Below are positions 18,403 through 28,171 of a stretch of DNA of 64,000 nt, in pieces (the first letter of the stretch is position 1; each line of letters begins with the position of its first letter). The position numbers and the translations under genes are program-made. Origin of the DNA: Flavimaribacter sediminis (GTDB lineage: Bacteria; Pseudomonadota; Alphaproteobacteria; Rhizobiales; Rhizobiaceae); the NCBI RefSeq assembly GCF_019492055.1, contig NZ_JAICBX010000005.1, positions 372,001 through 436,000 on the forward strand, given 5' to 3'. The notes below the pieces were generated by a model. That model was not told where the DNA came from. It ran no database searches and saw only the letters and a program-made list of their open reading frames with translations.

Positions 18403-18438
18403 CGCGATTCTTCCCTGCGGAAGTTCGGAAGAATCGCG
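18403..18438 (-). terminator. Perfect 12-bp inverted repeat between sleB-like gene and atpI
   Basis: CGCGATTCTTCC and GGAAGAATCGCG are perfectly complementary around a 12-base loop. On the minus strand the stem is followed by AAAGTCTTTT, so it may end the SleB-like transcript. A very AT-rich tract (18365-18400) follows before the atp promoter. Confidence 0.5.
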
Positions 18439-18445
18439 CCGCGCT

Positions 18446-18481
18446 GCAGCACTTTGGCGCATCGCAGGGCGCCAAAGCTGC
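18446..18481 (-). repeat. Second hairpin between sleB-like gene and atpI
   Basis: CTTTGGCGC and GCGCCAAAG form a perfect nine-pair stem with an eight-base loop, extended by GCAGC/GCTGC after a one-base bulge. It lies 40 bp after the SleB-like stop, in tandem with the neighbouring inverted repeat; together they could act as a two-part terminator. Confidence 0.45.
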
Positions 18482-18520
18482 TCACCGGGAGGTCGTTTTT
18501 TAAAGAGATTCGCCGGAAGC

Positions 18521-19708
18521 CTAGCTCCAGCCGCCGCCATAGGTGCGGTAGAAAACGTGCAGCCCGATCCGGCCGACCTTCTTCATTGTCCGCGCCCATT
18601 TTGGTCGCACATAGACGGCGTGATAATGCGTCGCGGAGCCAACCTCCTCCAGCCATATCTTGCCGGCGGTCACGGCCATCGCCACGTCCTTCGCCATTTC
18701 CCAATGGGTTTTCGAGCGCACCCTGTCGCGAATGCCGTCACAGGCGAAGGAGAACTGGCAGCGGTTGCGCCAGCGCTTGTTCTGGTAGACGACGCCGCAG
18801 GCCGTGTTCGGATAGGCCGGATTGCGCACGCGATTGAGAATCACCTGGGCGACAGCCGCCTGTCCCTTCACCGGTTCGCCGCGGGCCTCGAAATAGATGC
18901 CTGACGCAAGGCACTGCTGTTCGCTGTCCGAGAAGACTGTCTCCGGAAGAGCAGTCCCGGCCCAGCTGTGGTCGTGTTTCAGGATGGGCGGCAGGAACCG
19001 TCCCTGCTCCTCCTCGGCGTTGAGGATCGAAGCAAAGGGGGAATTGCGGACATAATCGGGTTCCGTCGGCGCATAGGCGGTCGCGAGCACGTCGTATTTG
19101 TCGTTATTGACGAGTTCCGCCAGCATGACCGGCATCTTGGCTTTCACGTCATCTTCGACCGGATGGTGGAAGGCCATGGCAATCTCCACCTCCCGGCCCA
19201 TGATGTCAGGCTTGACGAAGGCCATGTGCGGATTCTGACCGGTTGAAGGCGTGTCGAGAAAGCTGGTCCGCTCGTAAACCGAACCGGCCGTAAAGCTTTT
19301 CGGCGGCGATATCGGCGTTGTTGATATGACGCGGCGCATTTTCTGCTTGCGATTGACGCGTTGTTCGTCGGGAAGCGCGTCCGGAGTTCCGTATTTTGTC
19401 GCGTTGACGTGGCGTGACGTCTTTTCCGGCTGGATGTCGGCGTTGACGGAACCCGTCGTCACCGGATCGGGAGCTGGAAACACCTCCTGCAACTCGGCGG
19501 ACGCATCCACCGGACGCATACTCAGATAACTCTGCCAGCGGACCTTGCCGGCATACTGGCCATCCATCGGCGCAATTTCCGAATACGCCAATTGAGATGT
19601 CGAGAAGATCACCGCCAGCGCGCCGAACGAAAGAGATACGAACCAGCCGCTGCCATAGGCGGCAAGCTGTCCGATTGCAGCTATTTTGTTACGCAAACCC
19701 GTCTCCAC
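18521..19708 (-). CDS. Cell wall hydrolase, SleB family
   Basis: A roughly 395-residue protein with an N-terminal membrane segment (residues about 20-45, [20 protein letters not shown]) that anchors or exports it. A long low-complexity region follows, and the C-terminal SleB lytic/amidase domain runs from about residue 265 ([19 protein letters not shown], then [11 protein letters not shown] and QFSFACDG). It should cleave peptidoglycan in the periplasm. The start is uncertain: GTG at 19708 or TTG at 19717, neither with a strong ribosome site. It follows der by 139 bp in the same direction, with two tandem hairpins after its stop. Confidence 0.85.
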   Translation of the reverse strand: METGLRNKIAAIGQLAAYGSGWFVSLSFGALAVIFSTSQLAYSEIAPMDGQYAGKVRWQSYLSMRPVDASAELQEVFPAPDPVTTGSVNADIQPEKTSRHVNATKYGTPDALPDEQRVNRKQKMRRVISTTPISPPKSFTAGSVYERTSFLDTPSTGQNPHMAFVKPDIMGREVEIAMAFHHPVEDDVKAKMPVMLAELVNNDKYDVLATAYAPTEPDYVRNSPFASILNAEEEQGRFLPPILKHDHSWAGTALPETVFSDSEQQCLASGIYFEARGEPVKGQAAVAQVILNRVRNPAYPNTACGVVYQNKRWRNRCQFSFACDGIRDRVRSKTHWEMAKDVAMAVTAGKIWLEEVGSATHYHAVYVRPKWARTMKKVGRIGLHVFYRTYGGGWS

Positions 19709-19847
19709 AGTACGCAATACGACCCAAATCCCGGTGGAGGATGGTCTATTAACCTTTATGGAGCGTTAATCGGGCGAAATTCATTAAAAACAGTTCGGTT
19801 CAATAACTTTTTATTACTATGAGAAAGCTCTGGCGCGGCAGCCGGCG

Positions 19848-21260
19848 TCAGCGCCGCTTCTTTTTCGGCGCAAAGGGATTGTCGCCCTTGCGATAGGATA
19901 TGCGAAGCGGAATGCCAGGCAGCTTGAAATCCTGCCGCAGCCCGTTCACCAGATAGCGCGTATAGGATGTCGGCAGCGCTTCCGGGCGCGAACAGGAAAT
20001 GATGAATCCGGGCGGCCGCGCCTTAATCTGCGTCATGTATTTAAGGCGAATGCGCCGGCCGGATACGGCGGGCGGCGGATGCTGAACCTGCATCGTCTCG
20101 AGCCAGCGATTGAGCCTTGCCGTCGATATGCGCGTGTTCCAAAGACGGTGCACGTCTGTGACGGCTTTCATCAACTTGTCCAGTCCCTCGCCTGTCTGGC
20201 CGGAAATCGGGACTGCGCGGATGCCCCGCACCTGCGGCAGCAGGCGTTCGGTTTCTTCGTGCAGTTCAGTCAGGGTTTCCTGTCGATCTTCTACCATATC
20301 CCACTTGTTGAAGGCTATCACCGGCGCCCTGCCCTCGCGGATCACGAGATCGGCGATCTGCAGGTCCTGCTTTTCGTAAGGGATGGCGGCGTCCAGCACG
20401 ACCACCACGACTTCCGCAAAGCGGATGGCGCGCAGCGCGTCGGCCACCGACAGTTTCTCGAGCTTCTCCTGAACACGCGCCTTGCGGCGCAGGCCCGCCG
20501 TGTCGAACATCTTGATGCGGCGGCCCCGCCAGGTCCATTCAACCGAGATGGAATCGCGCGTAATGCCGGCTTCCGGTCCGGTGAGCAGCCGATCTTCGCC
20601 GAGAAACCGGTTGATCAGCGTGCTCTTGCCAGCGTTCGGGCGGCCGACGATGGCGACGCGCAAGGGCTTGCTCTCGTCGTAGACCGGCTCTGCTTCTCCG
20701 TCAGCCGCATCCGCAACATCGACATCCGTCTTCGCCTCGGCTTCCTCGCTGGCGAACGCCGCCTCTTCCCCGATCGTCGCGACGATGGCGTCGCGCAGAT
20801 CCAGCATGCCTTCGCCATGCTCGGCTGAAATCGGGCACGGTTCGCCAAGTCCGAGGCGCCACGCGTCGTAGAGCCCCGCCTCCGCGCCCCGCGCTTCCGC
20901 CTTGTTGGCGACAAGCACGACCGGCTTGCCGTGGCGTCTCAGAATGCCGGCGAGCGTTTCGTCCGCGGGCGTAAGGCCAGCCTTCGCGTCAACCAGGAAC
21001 AGCGCCAGATCGGCTTCCGCAATCGCCGCCTCCGTCTGCGCCCGCATACGCCCTTCGAGCGTGTCCGGTCCGGATTCTTCCAGACCGGCCGTGTCTATGA
21101 CGTGAAACTTGAGGCCGGCGATGCGCGCCTCGCCTGGTCGCCGGTCGCGGGTTACGCCGGGCGTATCATCGACAAGCGCCAGCTTGCGTCCGACAAGCCG
21201 GTTGAAAAGCGTCGACTTGCCGACATTGGGTCGCCCCACAATGGCAACGGTAAAGCTCAT
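19848..21260 (-). CDS. der: Ribosome-associated GTPase Der (EngA)
   Basis: A 470-residue tandem GTPase needed for 50S ribosome assembly. G domain 1 has [19 protein letters not shown] and NKAE. G domain 2 (from about residue 205) has [28 protein letters not shown] and FNKWDMV. The C-terminal KH-like domain contains RLNRWLETM and ends in a basic tail ([10 protein letters not shown]). An acidic linker joins the two G domains. It lies downstream of the YfgM-like TPR gene, a conserved pairing. Confidence 0.96.
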   Translation of the reverse strand: MSFTVAIVGRPNVGKSTLFNRLVGRKLALVDDTPGVTRDRRPGEARIAGLKFHVIDTAGLEESGPDTLEGRMRAQTEAAIAEADLALFLVDAKAGLTPADETLAGILRRHGKPVVLVANKAEARGAEAGLYDAWRLGLGEPCPISAEHGEGMLDLRDAIVATIGEEAAFASEEAEAKTDVDVADAADGEAEPVYDESKPLRVAIVGRPNAGKSTLINRFLGEDRLLTGPEAGITRDSISVEWTWRGRRIKMFDTAGLRRKARVQEKLEKLSVADALRAIRFAEVVVVVLDAAIPYEKQDLQIADLVIREGRAPVIAFNKWDMVEDRQETLTELHEETERLLPQVRGIRAVPISGQTGEGLDKLMKAVTDVHRLWNTRISTARLNRWLETMQVQHPPPAVSGRRIRLKYMTQIKARPPGFIISCSRPEALPTSYTRYLVNGLRQDFKLPGIPLRISYRKGDNPFAPKKKRR

Positions 21261-21304
21261 AGGTCCATCCGGGACTCAGCACAAAAAGGCCGAGATGTGT
21301 TGCG

Positions 21305-21979
21305 TCAGGTTTGCTTCGTATCATGCCCGGCCGCGGCCATGAGGTCGAGCATGACTTCGGCGCGTTGCCGGACATTGGACGGCGCATCCGTGTCGCCGAC
21401 GATCAGGGAAAACCATTCGACTGCCTGGGAAAAATTGCCGTTCTTCCATGCTGAAAGACCGAGCGCTTCGCGCGCGGAGTGCCGCATGGGGTTGTCGGCG
21501 CCGCTCAGGACCTCGACCTGCGCCGAAACGTCTTCATAAGAACCGTGGTCGACCAGCAGGTAGGCCGCCCTTACGCGCGACACGTCGCGAATGGCCTTCG
21601 GAACGTCATTGTCCCGTCCGACATCCACGAATTCTGCGATCGCGCCGCGAAAATCTTCCTTGTCGGCCAGAACGGTCGCTGCGCGCATCCGGGCAAGCAC
21701 GTCATAGGATCCGTAACCGTCGACCTCCAGTTCGCGAAGCACGCCGAGGGCCTCGTCGAGTTCGCCCTCGTTGGACAGCGTAATTGCCTCCAGGAAGAGA
21801 TCACCGGATTTCGACGCCTGGCTTTTGCTCCAGTATTCGTAGCCGCGAAACCCCGCGGTCGCCAGCACGATCAAAATTGCAAGTCCGATCAGATATTTGC
21901 CGAACCGCTGCCAGATGCTCTTCATCCGGTCGGAACGGAGCTCTTCATCGACTTCGCGGAAAAAACTGTCGTCTGACAT
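21305..21979 (-). CDS. YfgM-like tetratricopeptide-repeat membrane protein
   Basis: A 224-residue protein starting MSDDSFFREVDEELRSDRM, the usual start of this family. A single membrane helix at residues about 30-50 (YLIGLAILIVLATAGFRGY) is followed by a periplasmic TPR-like region. This resembles YfgM, an ancillary factor at the Sec translocon that helps hand over exported proteins. The ATG at 21977-21979 is preferred over one nine codons upstream. It lies 44 bp upstream of der and probably forms an operon with it. Confidence 0.82.
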   Translation of the reverse strand: MSDDSFFREVDEELRSDRMKSIWQRFGKYLIGLAILIVLATAGFRGYEYWSKSQASKSGDLFLEAITLSNEGELDEALGVLRELEVDGYGSYDVLARMRAATVLADKEDFRGAIAEFVDVGRDNDVPKAIRDVSRVRAAYLLVDHGSYEDVSAQVEVLSGADNPMRHSAREALGLSAWKNGNFSQAVEWFSLIVGDTDAPSNVRQRAEVMLDLMAAAGHDTKQT

Positions 21980-22120
21980 CTGCAATACCGGCGCGCCGGC
22001 CCTCAAATCTGTGCGATCCGCTCAAGCAGAGCGATCGGGTTAGCCGCGCCTTTTATCCGATTTTACCGCTGATGTAAGGGGGGCAGACGCAAATTGAGCG
22101 GCTATCTCGGTGTCCTGGTC

Positions 22121-22699
22121 TCAGGCGTGGACCGGAACGCCGATCAGCCAGTAATGCAGTTTCCAAATGAAAAGCCCATAGACGACCACGCCGACGATGA
22201 CGGCGATGACGTCATTGCGCACCGGTCCCGGTTCTGTCGGCTGCGTTATACCGGCCTTCAGCCGACGCTTTTCCGAGATCCTGTCCGCCACGGCCCAGAC
22301 GAGGAAAGATCCAAAGAGCAGCAACGACGCGAGGTCGCCATTGGCCAGAAGATGCGCCAGCGCCCAGATCTTCACCGACAGCAGCATGGGGTGCTTCAGC
22401 GCCGGTTTCAGCTTTCCTGCCGGAACGGAGGAAACAGCAAGCGAAATGAAAGCGAACAGCATCAGCAATTCGGTGATGTAGCGCATCCAAAGCGGCGGAT
22501 CATAGATGATCGGTCCGTATCGCGCGATCGAGAACCCCCAGATGATGAGGATCAACCCGGCAAGGGATACCAGCGTGTAGAGGCCTTTCCAGGCGTTGTC
22601 GCCACGGCTTTCCATAAATCGCTGACGGAAGTCGGGGGCGACAATCCGCACCGAATGCGCGCCTAAAAACAGAATTAGCCCGATGATGAGCCAGAACAT
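22121..22699 (-). CDS. NnrU family integral membrane protein
   Basis: A 192-residue protein with five or six hydrophobic helices (starting MFWLIIGLILFLGAHSVRI) and the conserved segment LKHPMLLSVKIWALAHLLANGD. This is the NnrU/isoprenoid-cyclase-like family, first noted near denitrification genes; its biochemical role is not settled. The ATG at 22697-22699 follows GGGGA at correct spacing; the frame is open for 48 further codons with no good start. It is divergent from the DksA-like gene. No other nitric oxide or nitrite reduction gene is in the window. Confidence 0.8.
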   Translation of the reverse strand: MFWLIIGLILFLGAHSVRIVAPDFRQRFMESRGDNAWKGLYTLVSLAGLILIIWGFSIARYGPIIYDPPLWMRYITELLMLFAFISLAVSSVPAGKLKPALKHPMLLSVKIWALAHLLANGDLASLLLFGSFLVWAVADRISEKRRLKAGITQPTEPGPVRNDVIAVIVGVVVYGLFIWKLHYWLIGVPVHA

Positions 22700-22800
22700 G
22701 GTTTTCCCCTCTGCTTGCCAGCGTCTTGCGTTTGGCTGAACGGCTGGTTGGCGTACGCTCGCAACTTGCCCGAAGTTCGCGAACGACATAGCATTTAAAG

Positions 22801-23139
22801 ATGGCGATTGACATCGACATTGCAAGACGGCGCCTTGCCGCACGAAAGGCCGAACTGGAAGAGATGTCGGAGCTCTCCGAAGGCGCCCGCGCCACCGTTA
22901 CGCTCGACCAGCAGGCGGTCGGGCGCCTGTCACGCATGGACTCCATGCAGCAGCAGGCCATGGCGCAGGCCCAGGAACGTCAAAGACAACGCGACCTTCT
23001 GCGGATCGAGATGGCGGAGCGCCGGCTGAAAGACGGCGACTACGGCTATTGCGTGGAGTGCGACGCGGAAATCGTCGACGGGCGCCTCGCCATAGATCCG
23101 ATGGCCGAGAAATGCGTGCGCTGCGCCTCTGCGCGATAA
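22801..23139 (+). CDS. DksA/TraR-family C4 zinc-finger protein
   Basis: A 112-residue protein with an N-terminal coiled coil (residues about 8-75, rich in Ala, Arg, Glu and Gln). It ends in the zinc finger GYCVECDAEIVDGRLAI and KCVRCASA, which gives C-x2-C and C-x2-C pairs about 17 residues apart. DksA-type proteins enter the RNA polymerase secondary channel; short versions like this one lack part of the coiled-coil tip region, so the ppGpp co-regulator role is not certain. It is monocistronic and divergent from nnrU. Confidence 0.82.
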   Translation: MAIDIDIARRRLAARKAELEEMSELSEGARATVTLDQQAVGRLSRMDSMQQQAMAQAQERQRQRDLLRIEMAERRLKDGDYGYCVECDAEIVDGRLAIDPMAEKCVRCASAR

Positions 23140-23260
23140 GCTTACATTACAGTCAATGTGATTTTAACTTTGCCGCTGTAAGCTTTAGTGACTGTGTGAA
23201 CGAACCGAATCACGCTAACCGCTTGGCGTTTCCCTATCACGATCCGGATATTGCACTTTC

Positions 23261-24250
23261 ATGAAGCGCGTTCCCAGTATTGTTCTCGGCGGCCTTCTCG
23301 CCGCATCCGTTCCGCTCCTGGCGGCCACCCACTCCGCCGAAAACCCGAAGCAACTCGTCATCATTTCCTTCGACGGCGCGCATGACAACGCGCTTTGGGA
23401 CAAGAGCCGGACGATCGCGGAGAAATCCGGCGCGCGTTTCACCTATTTCCTTTCGTGCACATTCCTCATGACCCGTGAAGACGGCAGGTCCTACCATCCG
23501 CCTCACCACCGCGCCGGAAAGTCGAATGTCGGCTTCGCGTCTTCGCATGAAGACGTGCGCCAGCGTCTTGGCCACATCTGGAAAGCGCGCCGGGAGGGCC
23601 ACGAAATCGCCAGCCATGGCTGCGGCCATTTCGATGGCAAGGACTGGAGTGCGCGCGACTGGAATCAGGAGTTTGCAGCCTTCTCACAGGCGCTTAAGGA
23701 CGCCTGGGCGCGCAATGGCGACGGTGAAAGCGAGCCGAAAGGCTGGCGCGAATTCGCAAGCACGGGGATCAAGGGCTTTCGGGCCCCCTATCTCTCCACT
23801 AGCGGCAATCTTTATGCGGCGCTCAACGCCTCCGGCTTTGCCTATGACGCCAGCGGCGTTTCGCGCGGCCCGGTTATGCCTGGCAGAAACGGCGCGGTCA
23901 CGACCTTCGACCTGCCGCTCATTCCCGAAGGCCCGGGAAACAGGCGCATCATCGCGATGGACTACAATCTGTTCGTGCGCCATTCCGGCGGCTTCGAGAA
24001 CGCCAAGAACACCGAACAGTTCGAGGCGCGCAGCTTTGAGGCTTTCCGGCGCGCCTTCGACGAACAATATAATGGCGAGCGTCGTCCGCTACAGATCGGT
24101 TTCCACTTCGTGGAGATGAACGGCGGCGCCTACTGGCGGGCGATGGAGCGTTTCGCCACGGAAACCTGCGCCATGCCCGACGTCGCCTGCGTCACCTACA
24201 GCACCGCGATGCGCATGCTGCAGGAAAACGCAGAGGATGGCGGGGCGTAG
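23261..24250 (+). CDS. Polysaccharide deacetylase family protein, exported
   Basis: A 329-residue protein with a signal peptide (MKRVPSIVLGGLLAASVPLL). The NodB-like deacetylase fold follows: VIISFDGAHDN near residue 35 (metal/catalytic aspartate), HEIASHGCGHFDGKDW near residue 110 (metal histidines) and GFRAPYLSTSGN near residue 170. The sequence ends with a C-terminal barrel strand region (GFHFVEMNGG). It probably removes acetyl groups from a cell-surface or cell-wall glycan. The product is longer than the minimal NodB domain. It is convergent with the SbmA/BacA gene, and no associated glycosyltransferase is nearby. Confidence 0.82.
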   Translation: MKRVPSIVLGGLLAASVPLLAATHSAENPKQLVIISFDGAHDNALWDKSRTIAEKSGARFTYFLSCTFLMTREDGRSYHPPHHRAGKSNVGFASSHEDVRQRLGHIWKARREGHEIASHGCGHFDGKDWSARDWNQEFAAFSQALKDAWARNGDGESEPKGWREFASTGIKGFRAPYLSTSGNLYAALNASGFAYDASGVSRGPVMPGRNGAVTTFDLPLIPEGPGNRRIIAMDYNLFVRHSGGFENAKNTEQFEARSFEAFRRAFDEQYNGERRPLQIGFHFVEMNGGAYWRAMERFATETCAMPDVACVTYSTAMRMLQENAEDGGA

Positions 24251-24274
24251 TCAAACCACGCCCCTTTACATGCC

Positions 24275-25552
24275 TTATCGAGCAGGTTGCTGCGGAGCAA
24301 ACTCGTCCGGCGCCAGATCGTCCGGTCCAATGACGGATTCAAACGCCATAAGCCGTTTGTGGACGGACATGAGTTCCACGATCGTGGACCAGGAATTGAT
24401 CAGGAACTGGAACGAGCTTTCTACCCGACCGAAGGCTCGAATGATCTGCTGCATGACGCCAAGGGTGATTGCGCCAGAGATGATTGTTGGCCCCAAGGCG
24501 ATGTAGGGGATCAGATTGCCGAACTGCAGGTAGAATATCCTGACCAGATTAAAATAGACGTAGTGGAAATAGAGCCTGAAATAGCTGTGTCTGACATTGT
24601 CGAACAGTTCCTTGACGGTTAGCGGCTGCGCACGATCCTCGTGATCTTCCCCGAAAACCAGTTCCTTTCGGTATGCCGCTTCCGTTAACTGAATATTGAA
24701 CTGCAAGCCGGGAAGTTTAATTCCAGCTACTGCGACCAATGCGGTGCCGAAAACCGACCAGATGATGACGACGAATACCAGGCCTTGGCTTACTTCACCT
24801 ATGATCGGCAGCTCCGTTACCTGGGCTGAGAGTCCCCACAGCAGTGGAAGGAATGCAATCAACGTCATAAGTGAATCGACAAAACTCAATCCCAATCCCT
24901 CGGTGATCGACGCAAAGCGTTGTGTGTCTTCCTGCACACGCTGGGAAGCGCCCTCGATACGACGCAGCTTGGGCCAGTGTCGCATGTAGTAATCGTTCAT
25001 CGCGTTGCGCCATCGAAACACGTAGTGGCTTACGAAGAATCGGAAGATGGTCGCGACAAAAACATAGACCATCGCAATCTGCAGGAACGTGAAGATCGTC
25101 CAGTAATATTCCTCGCCGGTCACAGAATTCGGCGCGCCTAGCGCCTTTTGTATCAGATTGTAGAAGTCGCCGAACCACTCATTGATCATCACGTCGAGCT
25201 GAACGAGGAACCAGTTGACGAAAATAATCACCGCTGATCCGGCAACGGACCAGCGTTGCCATCTGTGCGGCGAATACCAGAACCAGAATCCGCAAAACAA
25301 TAGGATTGTGATTATAAAGTACTGATAGAAATAGAAGTTTTCCGCGTATGTCTGCGCGGACTGCAATGCTCCGGAGATCTCGGCGTTTGCTTCCGTGGGA
25401 AGGTCTGGGAACCCCATTCCGAACAAGGGTCCAAGGCTGAGGCTATCGCCCAGGTCGCGGAATAGGAAAAACCATGCGCAAACACACAACAACGACCATA
25501 CCGCGAATGACGCGAAGTACAGCTTTGGCTGGGGAAAGAAAGATTTGAACAC
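24275..25552 (-). CDS. sbmA: SbmA/BacA-family peptide antibiotic transporter
   Basis: A 425-residue inner-membrane protein with seven or eight hydrophobic helices and no ATPase domain, as in SbmA/BacA proton-driven importers of antimicrobial peptides, microcins and bleomycin. Family segments include NFYFYQYFIITILLFCGFW, FRWRNAMNDYYMRHWPKLRR and RIEGASQRVQEDTQRF. In rhizobia BacA is required for survival against host NCR peptides and affects lipid A very-long-chain fatty acids. The gene is followed on the minus strand by no close gene; an MFS gene lies 86 bp upstream in the same direction. Confidence 0.9.
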   Translation of the reverse strand: MFKSFFPQPKLYFASFAVWSLLCVCAWFFLFRDLGDSLSLGPLFGMGFPDLPTEANAEISGALQSAQTYAENFYFYQYFIITILLFCGFWFWYSPHRWQRWSVAGSAVIIFVNWFLVQLDVMINEWFGDFYNLIQKALGAPNSVTGEEYYWTIFTFLQIAMVYVFVATIFRFFVSHYVFRWRNAMNDYYMRHWPKLRRIEGASQRVQEDTQRFASITEGLGLSFVDSLMTLIAFLPLLWGLSAQVTELPIIGEVSQGLVFVVIIWSVFGTALVAVAGIKLPGLQFNIQLTEAAYRKELVFGEDHEDRAQPLTVKELFDNVRHSYFRLYFHYVYFNLVRIFYLQFGNLIPYIALGPTIISGAITLGVMQQIIRAFGRVESSFQFLINSWSTIVELMSVHKRLMAFESVIGPDDLAPDEFAPQQPAR

Positions 25553-25638
25553 GGCTTGTTCTCTCGGTTATGGGCGACCGCCCCGGCCGGGGCGGCGATT
25601 GGTTGAACCCTGCGCTGTTCGGAAGCCGGGCGTCATGG

Positions 25639-26841
25639 TCATGTTCCTGTCCTGTACGCCCTGGTCAGCATCGCGAAAACTGCGGAGACGACAAGCGCAA
25701 ACGCCGCCGCCAAGCTGCCGTGCACGAAACTTCCCGTGATGTCGGCGAGGTATCCTGCGATCAACGGACCGATGATCTGGCCAATCCCGAAGGAGGCGGT
25801 CATGACGGCGAACGCGCGGCGCGGCGCTTCCGGCGCAAAGATGCGGCCGATCTGCAACCCGTAGGCGGTGACGGCGACGAATGTCGCGCCAAGTAGCGCT
25901 CCACCGACAACAGGACCGTACGGCGGCGGAACGATGACGCTTGCGGCGACCCCAACCGCCTCGACGAGGCATCCGGCAATAAAAGTAATGACGAGCCCCA
26001 TCTTTCGTCTCACGGGCGCCCACAGGAACACCGACGGTATCGCCGCCAGTCCGGTGACGAGCCACACAGGGCCTTCCAGCCACGCATGTTCGGAACTGCC
26101 GCGGACGATCGCAACCAGAAATGTCGCCGTCACGATATAGCCGATCCCGAACAGGCCGTATGCGATGGTGATCATGGTGAAGGCCGGGTTCCAGCGCAGC
26201 GATGGTTCGCGCGCAGGCGCGCCTGCAGACTGCGCCGGCGCCGTATGCAGGAGGCTGACCGCGATGATCGAACCCACACCGGCCATGGCGGCGGACGCAT
26301 ACCAGCCGGCGCGCCATTCGTGATCCATGCCGCTGAGGATGATCAACAGCACCGCCGAAGCGACGAGCCCGATGCCAACGCCCCCGAAATGCAACGCTTG
26401 GAGGTCGGTGCGTTTGGCGACTTCAAGATGGCTGAAGAGGATGGTTGACCCGAACACCATCGCAAAGGCGCTCGCGACACCGGCGAGAAACCGGATGGCG
26501 CCCAGCGCGACGATGGACGTGAATTGCGGCAACAGCGCCAGAAGCAGCGTCGTCGACGCCAGAGACAGAAAAAAGACCAGGCGCTCTCGCGAGGACGCCC
26601 AACCAAATCCGGCCAGCACTGCGCCGACGAGGTAGCCCACATAATTGGCGGAAGCGATGGTGCCGGCCTGGGAGAACGACAGACCCAGTCCCTCCATGAG
26701 GTCCGGCAGCAGCGGCGTATAGACGAAGCGGCCAATGCCCATGGCGACCGCCATCGCCATCATGCCCCCAAGGGCAAGCTTCAGAGGCGACTGCGGGAAC
26801 AATTGCGACGGCTGCGCCGGATCGCTGCTGGCGTAGTTCAT
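25639..26841 (-). CDS. Major facilitator superfamily transporter, YbfB/YjiJ type
   Basis: A 400-residue protein with about 12 membrane helices. The N-terminal GIGRFVYTPLLPDLMEGLG, then QAGTIASANYVGYLVGA, is characteristic of the YbfB/YjiJ (MFS_4) group. Substrate unknown; efflux or sugar-like transport are both suggested for relatives. It follows the MarR gene by about 100 bp in the same direction and may be controlled by it. Confidence 0.85.
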   Translation of the reverse strand: MNYASSDPAQPSQLFPQSPLKLALGGMMAMAVAMGIGRFVYTPLLPDLMEGLGLSFSQAGTIASANYVGYLVGAVLAGFGWASSRERLVFFLSLASTTLLLALLPQFTSIVALGAIRFLAGVASAFAMVFGSTILFSHLEVAKRTDLQALHFGGVGIGLVASAVLLIILSGMDHEWRAGWYASAAMAGVGSIIAVSLLHTAPAQSAGAPAREPSLRWNPAFTMITIAYGLFGIGYIVTATFLVAIVRGSSEHAWLEGPVWLVTGLAAIPSVFLWAPVRRKMGLVITFIAGCLVEAVGVAASVIVPPPYGPVVGGALLGATFVAVTAYGLQIGRIFAPEAPRRAFAVMTASFGIGQIIGPLIAGYLADITGSFVHGSLAAAFALVVSAVFAMLTRAYRTGT

Positions 26842-26944
26842 GCCGCAGCTATTGCACCGGGAAACAACAGGCGCAAGCGCAAATACCTTACGATTTTGTC
26901 ATAATGCTCGCCATCTTGAGAGGGGCGCCCTGCGATCTTTCAGT

Positions 26945-27406
26945 CTAGTCCTGCAGCGCTTCGGTGATGCGGTCGATCGCCGCCGGCAGTTTCTCCCCAT
27001 CCGTCTGGGCGATCAGGGCGTCAACCTCCGCATGCGTATCACGCCAGATGGGCGTTGCTTCATCAAGCAGTTCCCTGCCCTCCTCCGTCAACCTTAGCCT
27101 GCGGCTGCGCCTGTCTTCAGGATCCTGGCTCACCGCGACGAGACCGCGCCGCTCCAGCGCCTTGAGCGCGGCTGTCAGCGTCGTCCTGTCCATCGCCAAC
27201 AGTAAAGCGACGGAGCCCATGGTCGGCGGCTCTGGCCGGTTGATGGCGTTCAGCAGCGAGAACTGGCCGTTGGTCAGACCGAGAGGCCGGAACGCCTCGT
27301 CGAAATGACGCGCAAGCACGCGAGCAACCCTCTGGGTTTTCAAACAAAGACAATGGTCGCGGATGTGGCGCGTCGTTGCGAATTTTTCGAAATCCGATTT
27401 TGACAT
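26945..27406 (-). CDS. MarR-family transcriptional regulator
   Basis: A 153-residue winged-helix protein. The HTH region is MGSVALLLAMDRTTLTAALKALERRGLV and the wing is DPEDRRSRRLRLTEEG. It starts 72 bp from the (now broken) divergent DUF899 gene, and a perfect 14-bp palindrome sits between them, a typical MarR arrangement. Its N terminus contains HCLCLKTQRVARVLARHFDE, with cysteines that could sense oxidants or electrophiles as in OhrR-type MarR proteins; this is inference. Confidence 0.88.
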   Translation of the reverse strand: MSKSDFEKFATTRHIRDHCLCLKTQRVARVLARHFDEAFRPLGLTNGQFSLLNAINRPEPPTMGSVALLLAMDRTTLTAALKALERRGLVAVSQDPEDRRSRRLRLTEEGRELLDEATPIWRDTHAEVDALIAQTDGEKLPAAIDRITEALQD

Positions 27407-27416
27407 GCCTTTATTG

Positions 27417-27430
27417 TGTTGATATCAACA
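27417..27430. promoter_or_regulatory. Candidate MarR operator, perfect 14-bp palindrome
   Basis: TGTTGATATCAACA is perfectly self-complementary and lies 11 bp before the MarR start and about 48 bp before the remnant start of the DUF899 gene, in the shared promoter region. Confidence 0.6.
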
Positions 27431-27477
27431 TTATAGTCAAGCCGTTCTCCCGGTCTGACCTTTCGAAGGAATTCTCC

Positions 27478-28164
27478 ATAAACAGCCATACGCCTCTTAC
27501 CGCTGCAAAGGTGCTTGCGTCCCGCGACAAGGCCCGTTTTCCAAACGAGAGCCAGACCCGCAACGCCCTGCTGGCAGACTAGATCGAACTGCGGCGACAA
27601 ATCGAACGCGTAGCCGCAAAGCGGCGCCAACTTCCGCCAGGCGGCGCAGTGACCACGGATTATCACTTTGTCGGCGAAGCAGGCCAGGCATCCCTTTCCG
27701 ATCTTTTTGGCGAGAAGGATACGCTGGTCGTCTACAGCTACATGTTCGGCCCGCAACGCAAGAATCCTTGCCCCATGTGCACATCATCGATGACGTCGCT
27801 CGATGCAAAACAGCGGGATTTCGAGCAGAACATCGCCCTCATCATGGTGGCGCGATCCCCGATTGAACGCCTTGTAGAGGAAAAGAATGCGCGCGGCTGG
27901 AAACAGCTCAAGATCTACTCCGACATGAGCGGCGCCTATACGCGCGATTACGTCAGCGCCGAAAATGGCGATATTGCGGGCTACACGGTCTTCACCAGGC
28001 GCGACGGAACGATCCGTTATTTCCGGAGCCAGGAGGTTGGCGCGGGCATGGCCGACACCGGACAGGATCCGCACGGCGCGCCTGATATCGATCCGCTATG
28101 GACGATCCTTGATACAACGCCAGACGGCCGTGCTCGGACCTGGTATCCGAATCTGAGATACTGA
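27478..28164 (+). pseudogene. DUF899 family (thioredoxin-like) gene with lost start codon and in-frame TAG
   Basis: The reading frame from 27478 to 28164 encodes a whole DUF899 protein: an N-terminal part (NSHTPLTAAKVLASRDKARF), a middle part (IELRRQIERVAAKRRQLPPG) and the thioredoxin-like core (YSYMFGPQRKNPCPMCTS, then WTILDTTPDGR). Two lesions are visible. The codon after a well-placed GAAGGA ribosome site is ATA, where ATG is expected, and a TAG stands at 27580-27582 between LLAD and IELRR. An internal GTG at 27649 could give a truncated 171-residue core, but it lacks the first 57 residues. It is divergent from MarR. Sequencing error at two sites is unlikely but not excluded. Confidence 0.75.
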
Positions 28165-28171
28165 GCGCCGA

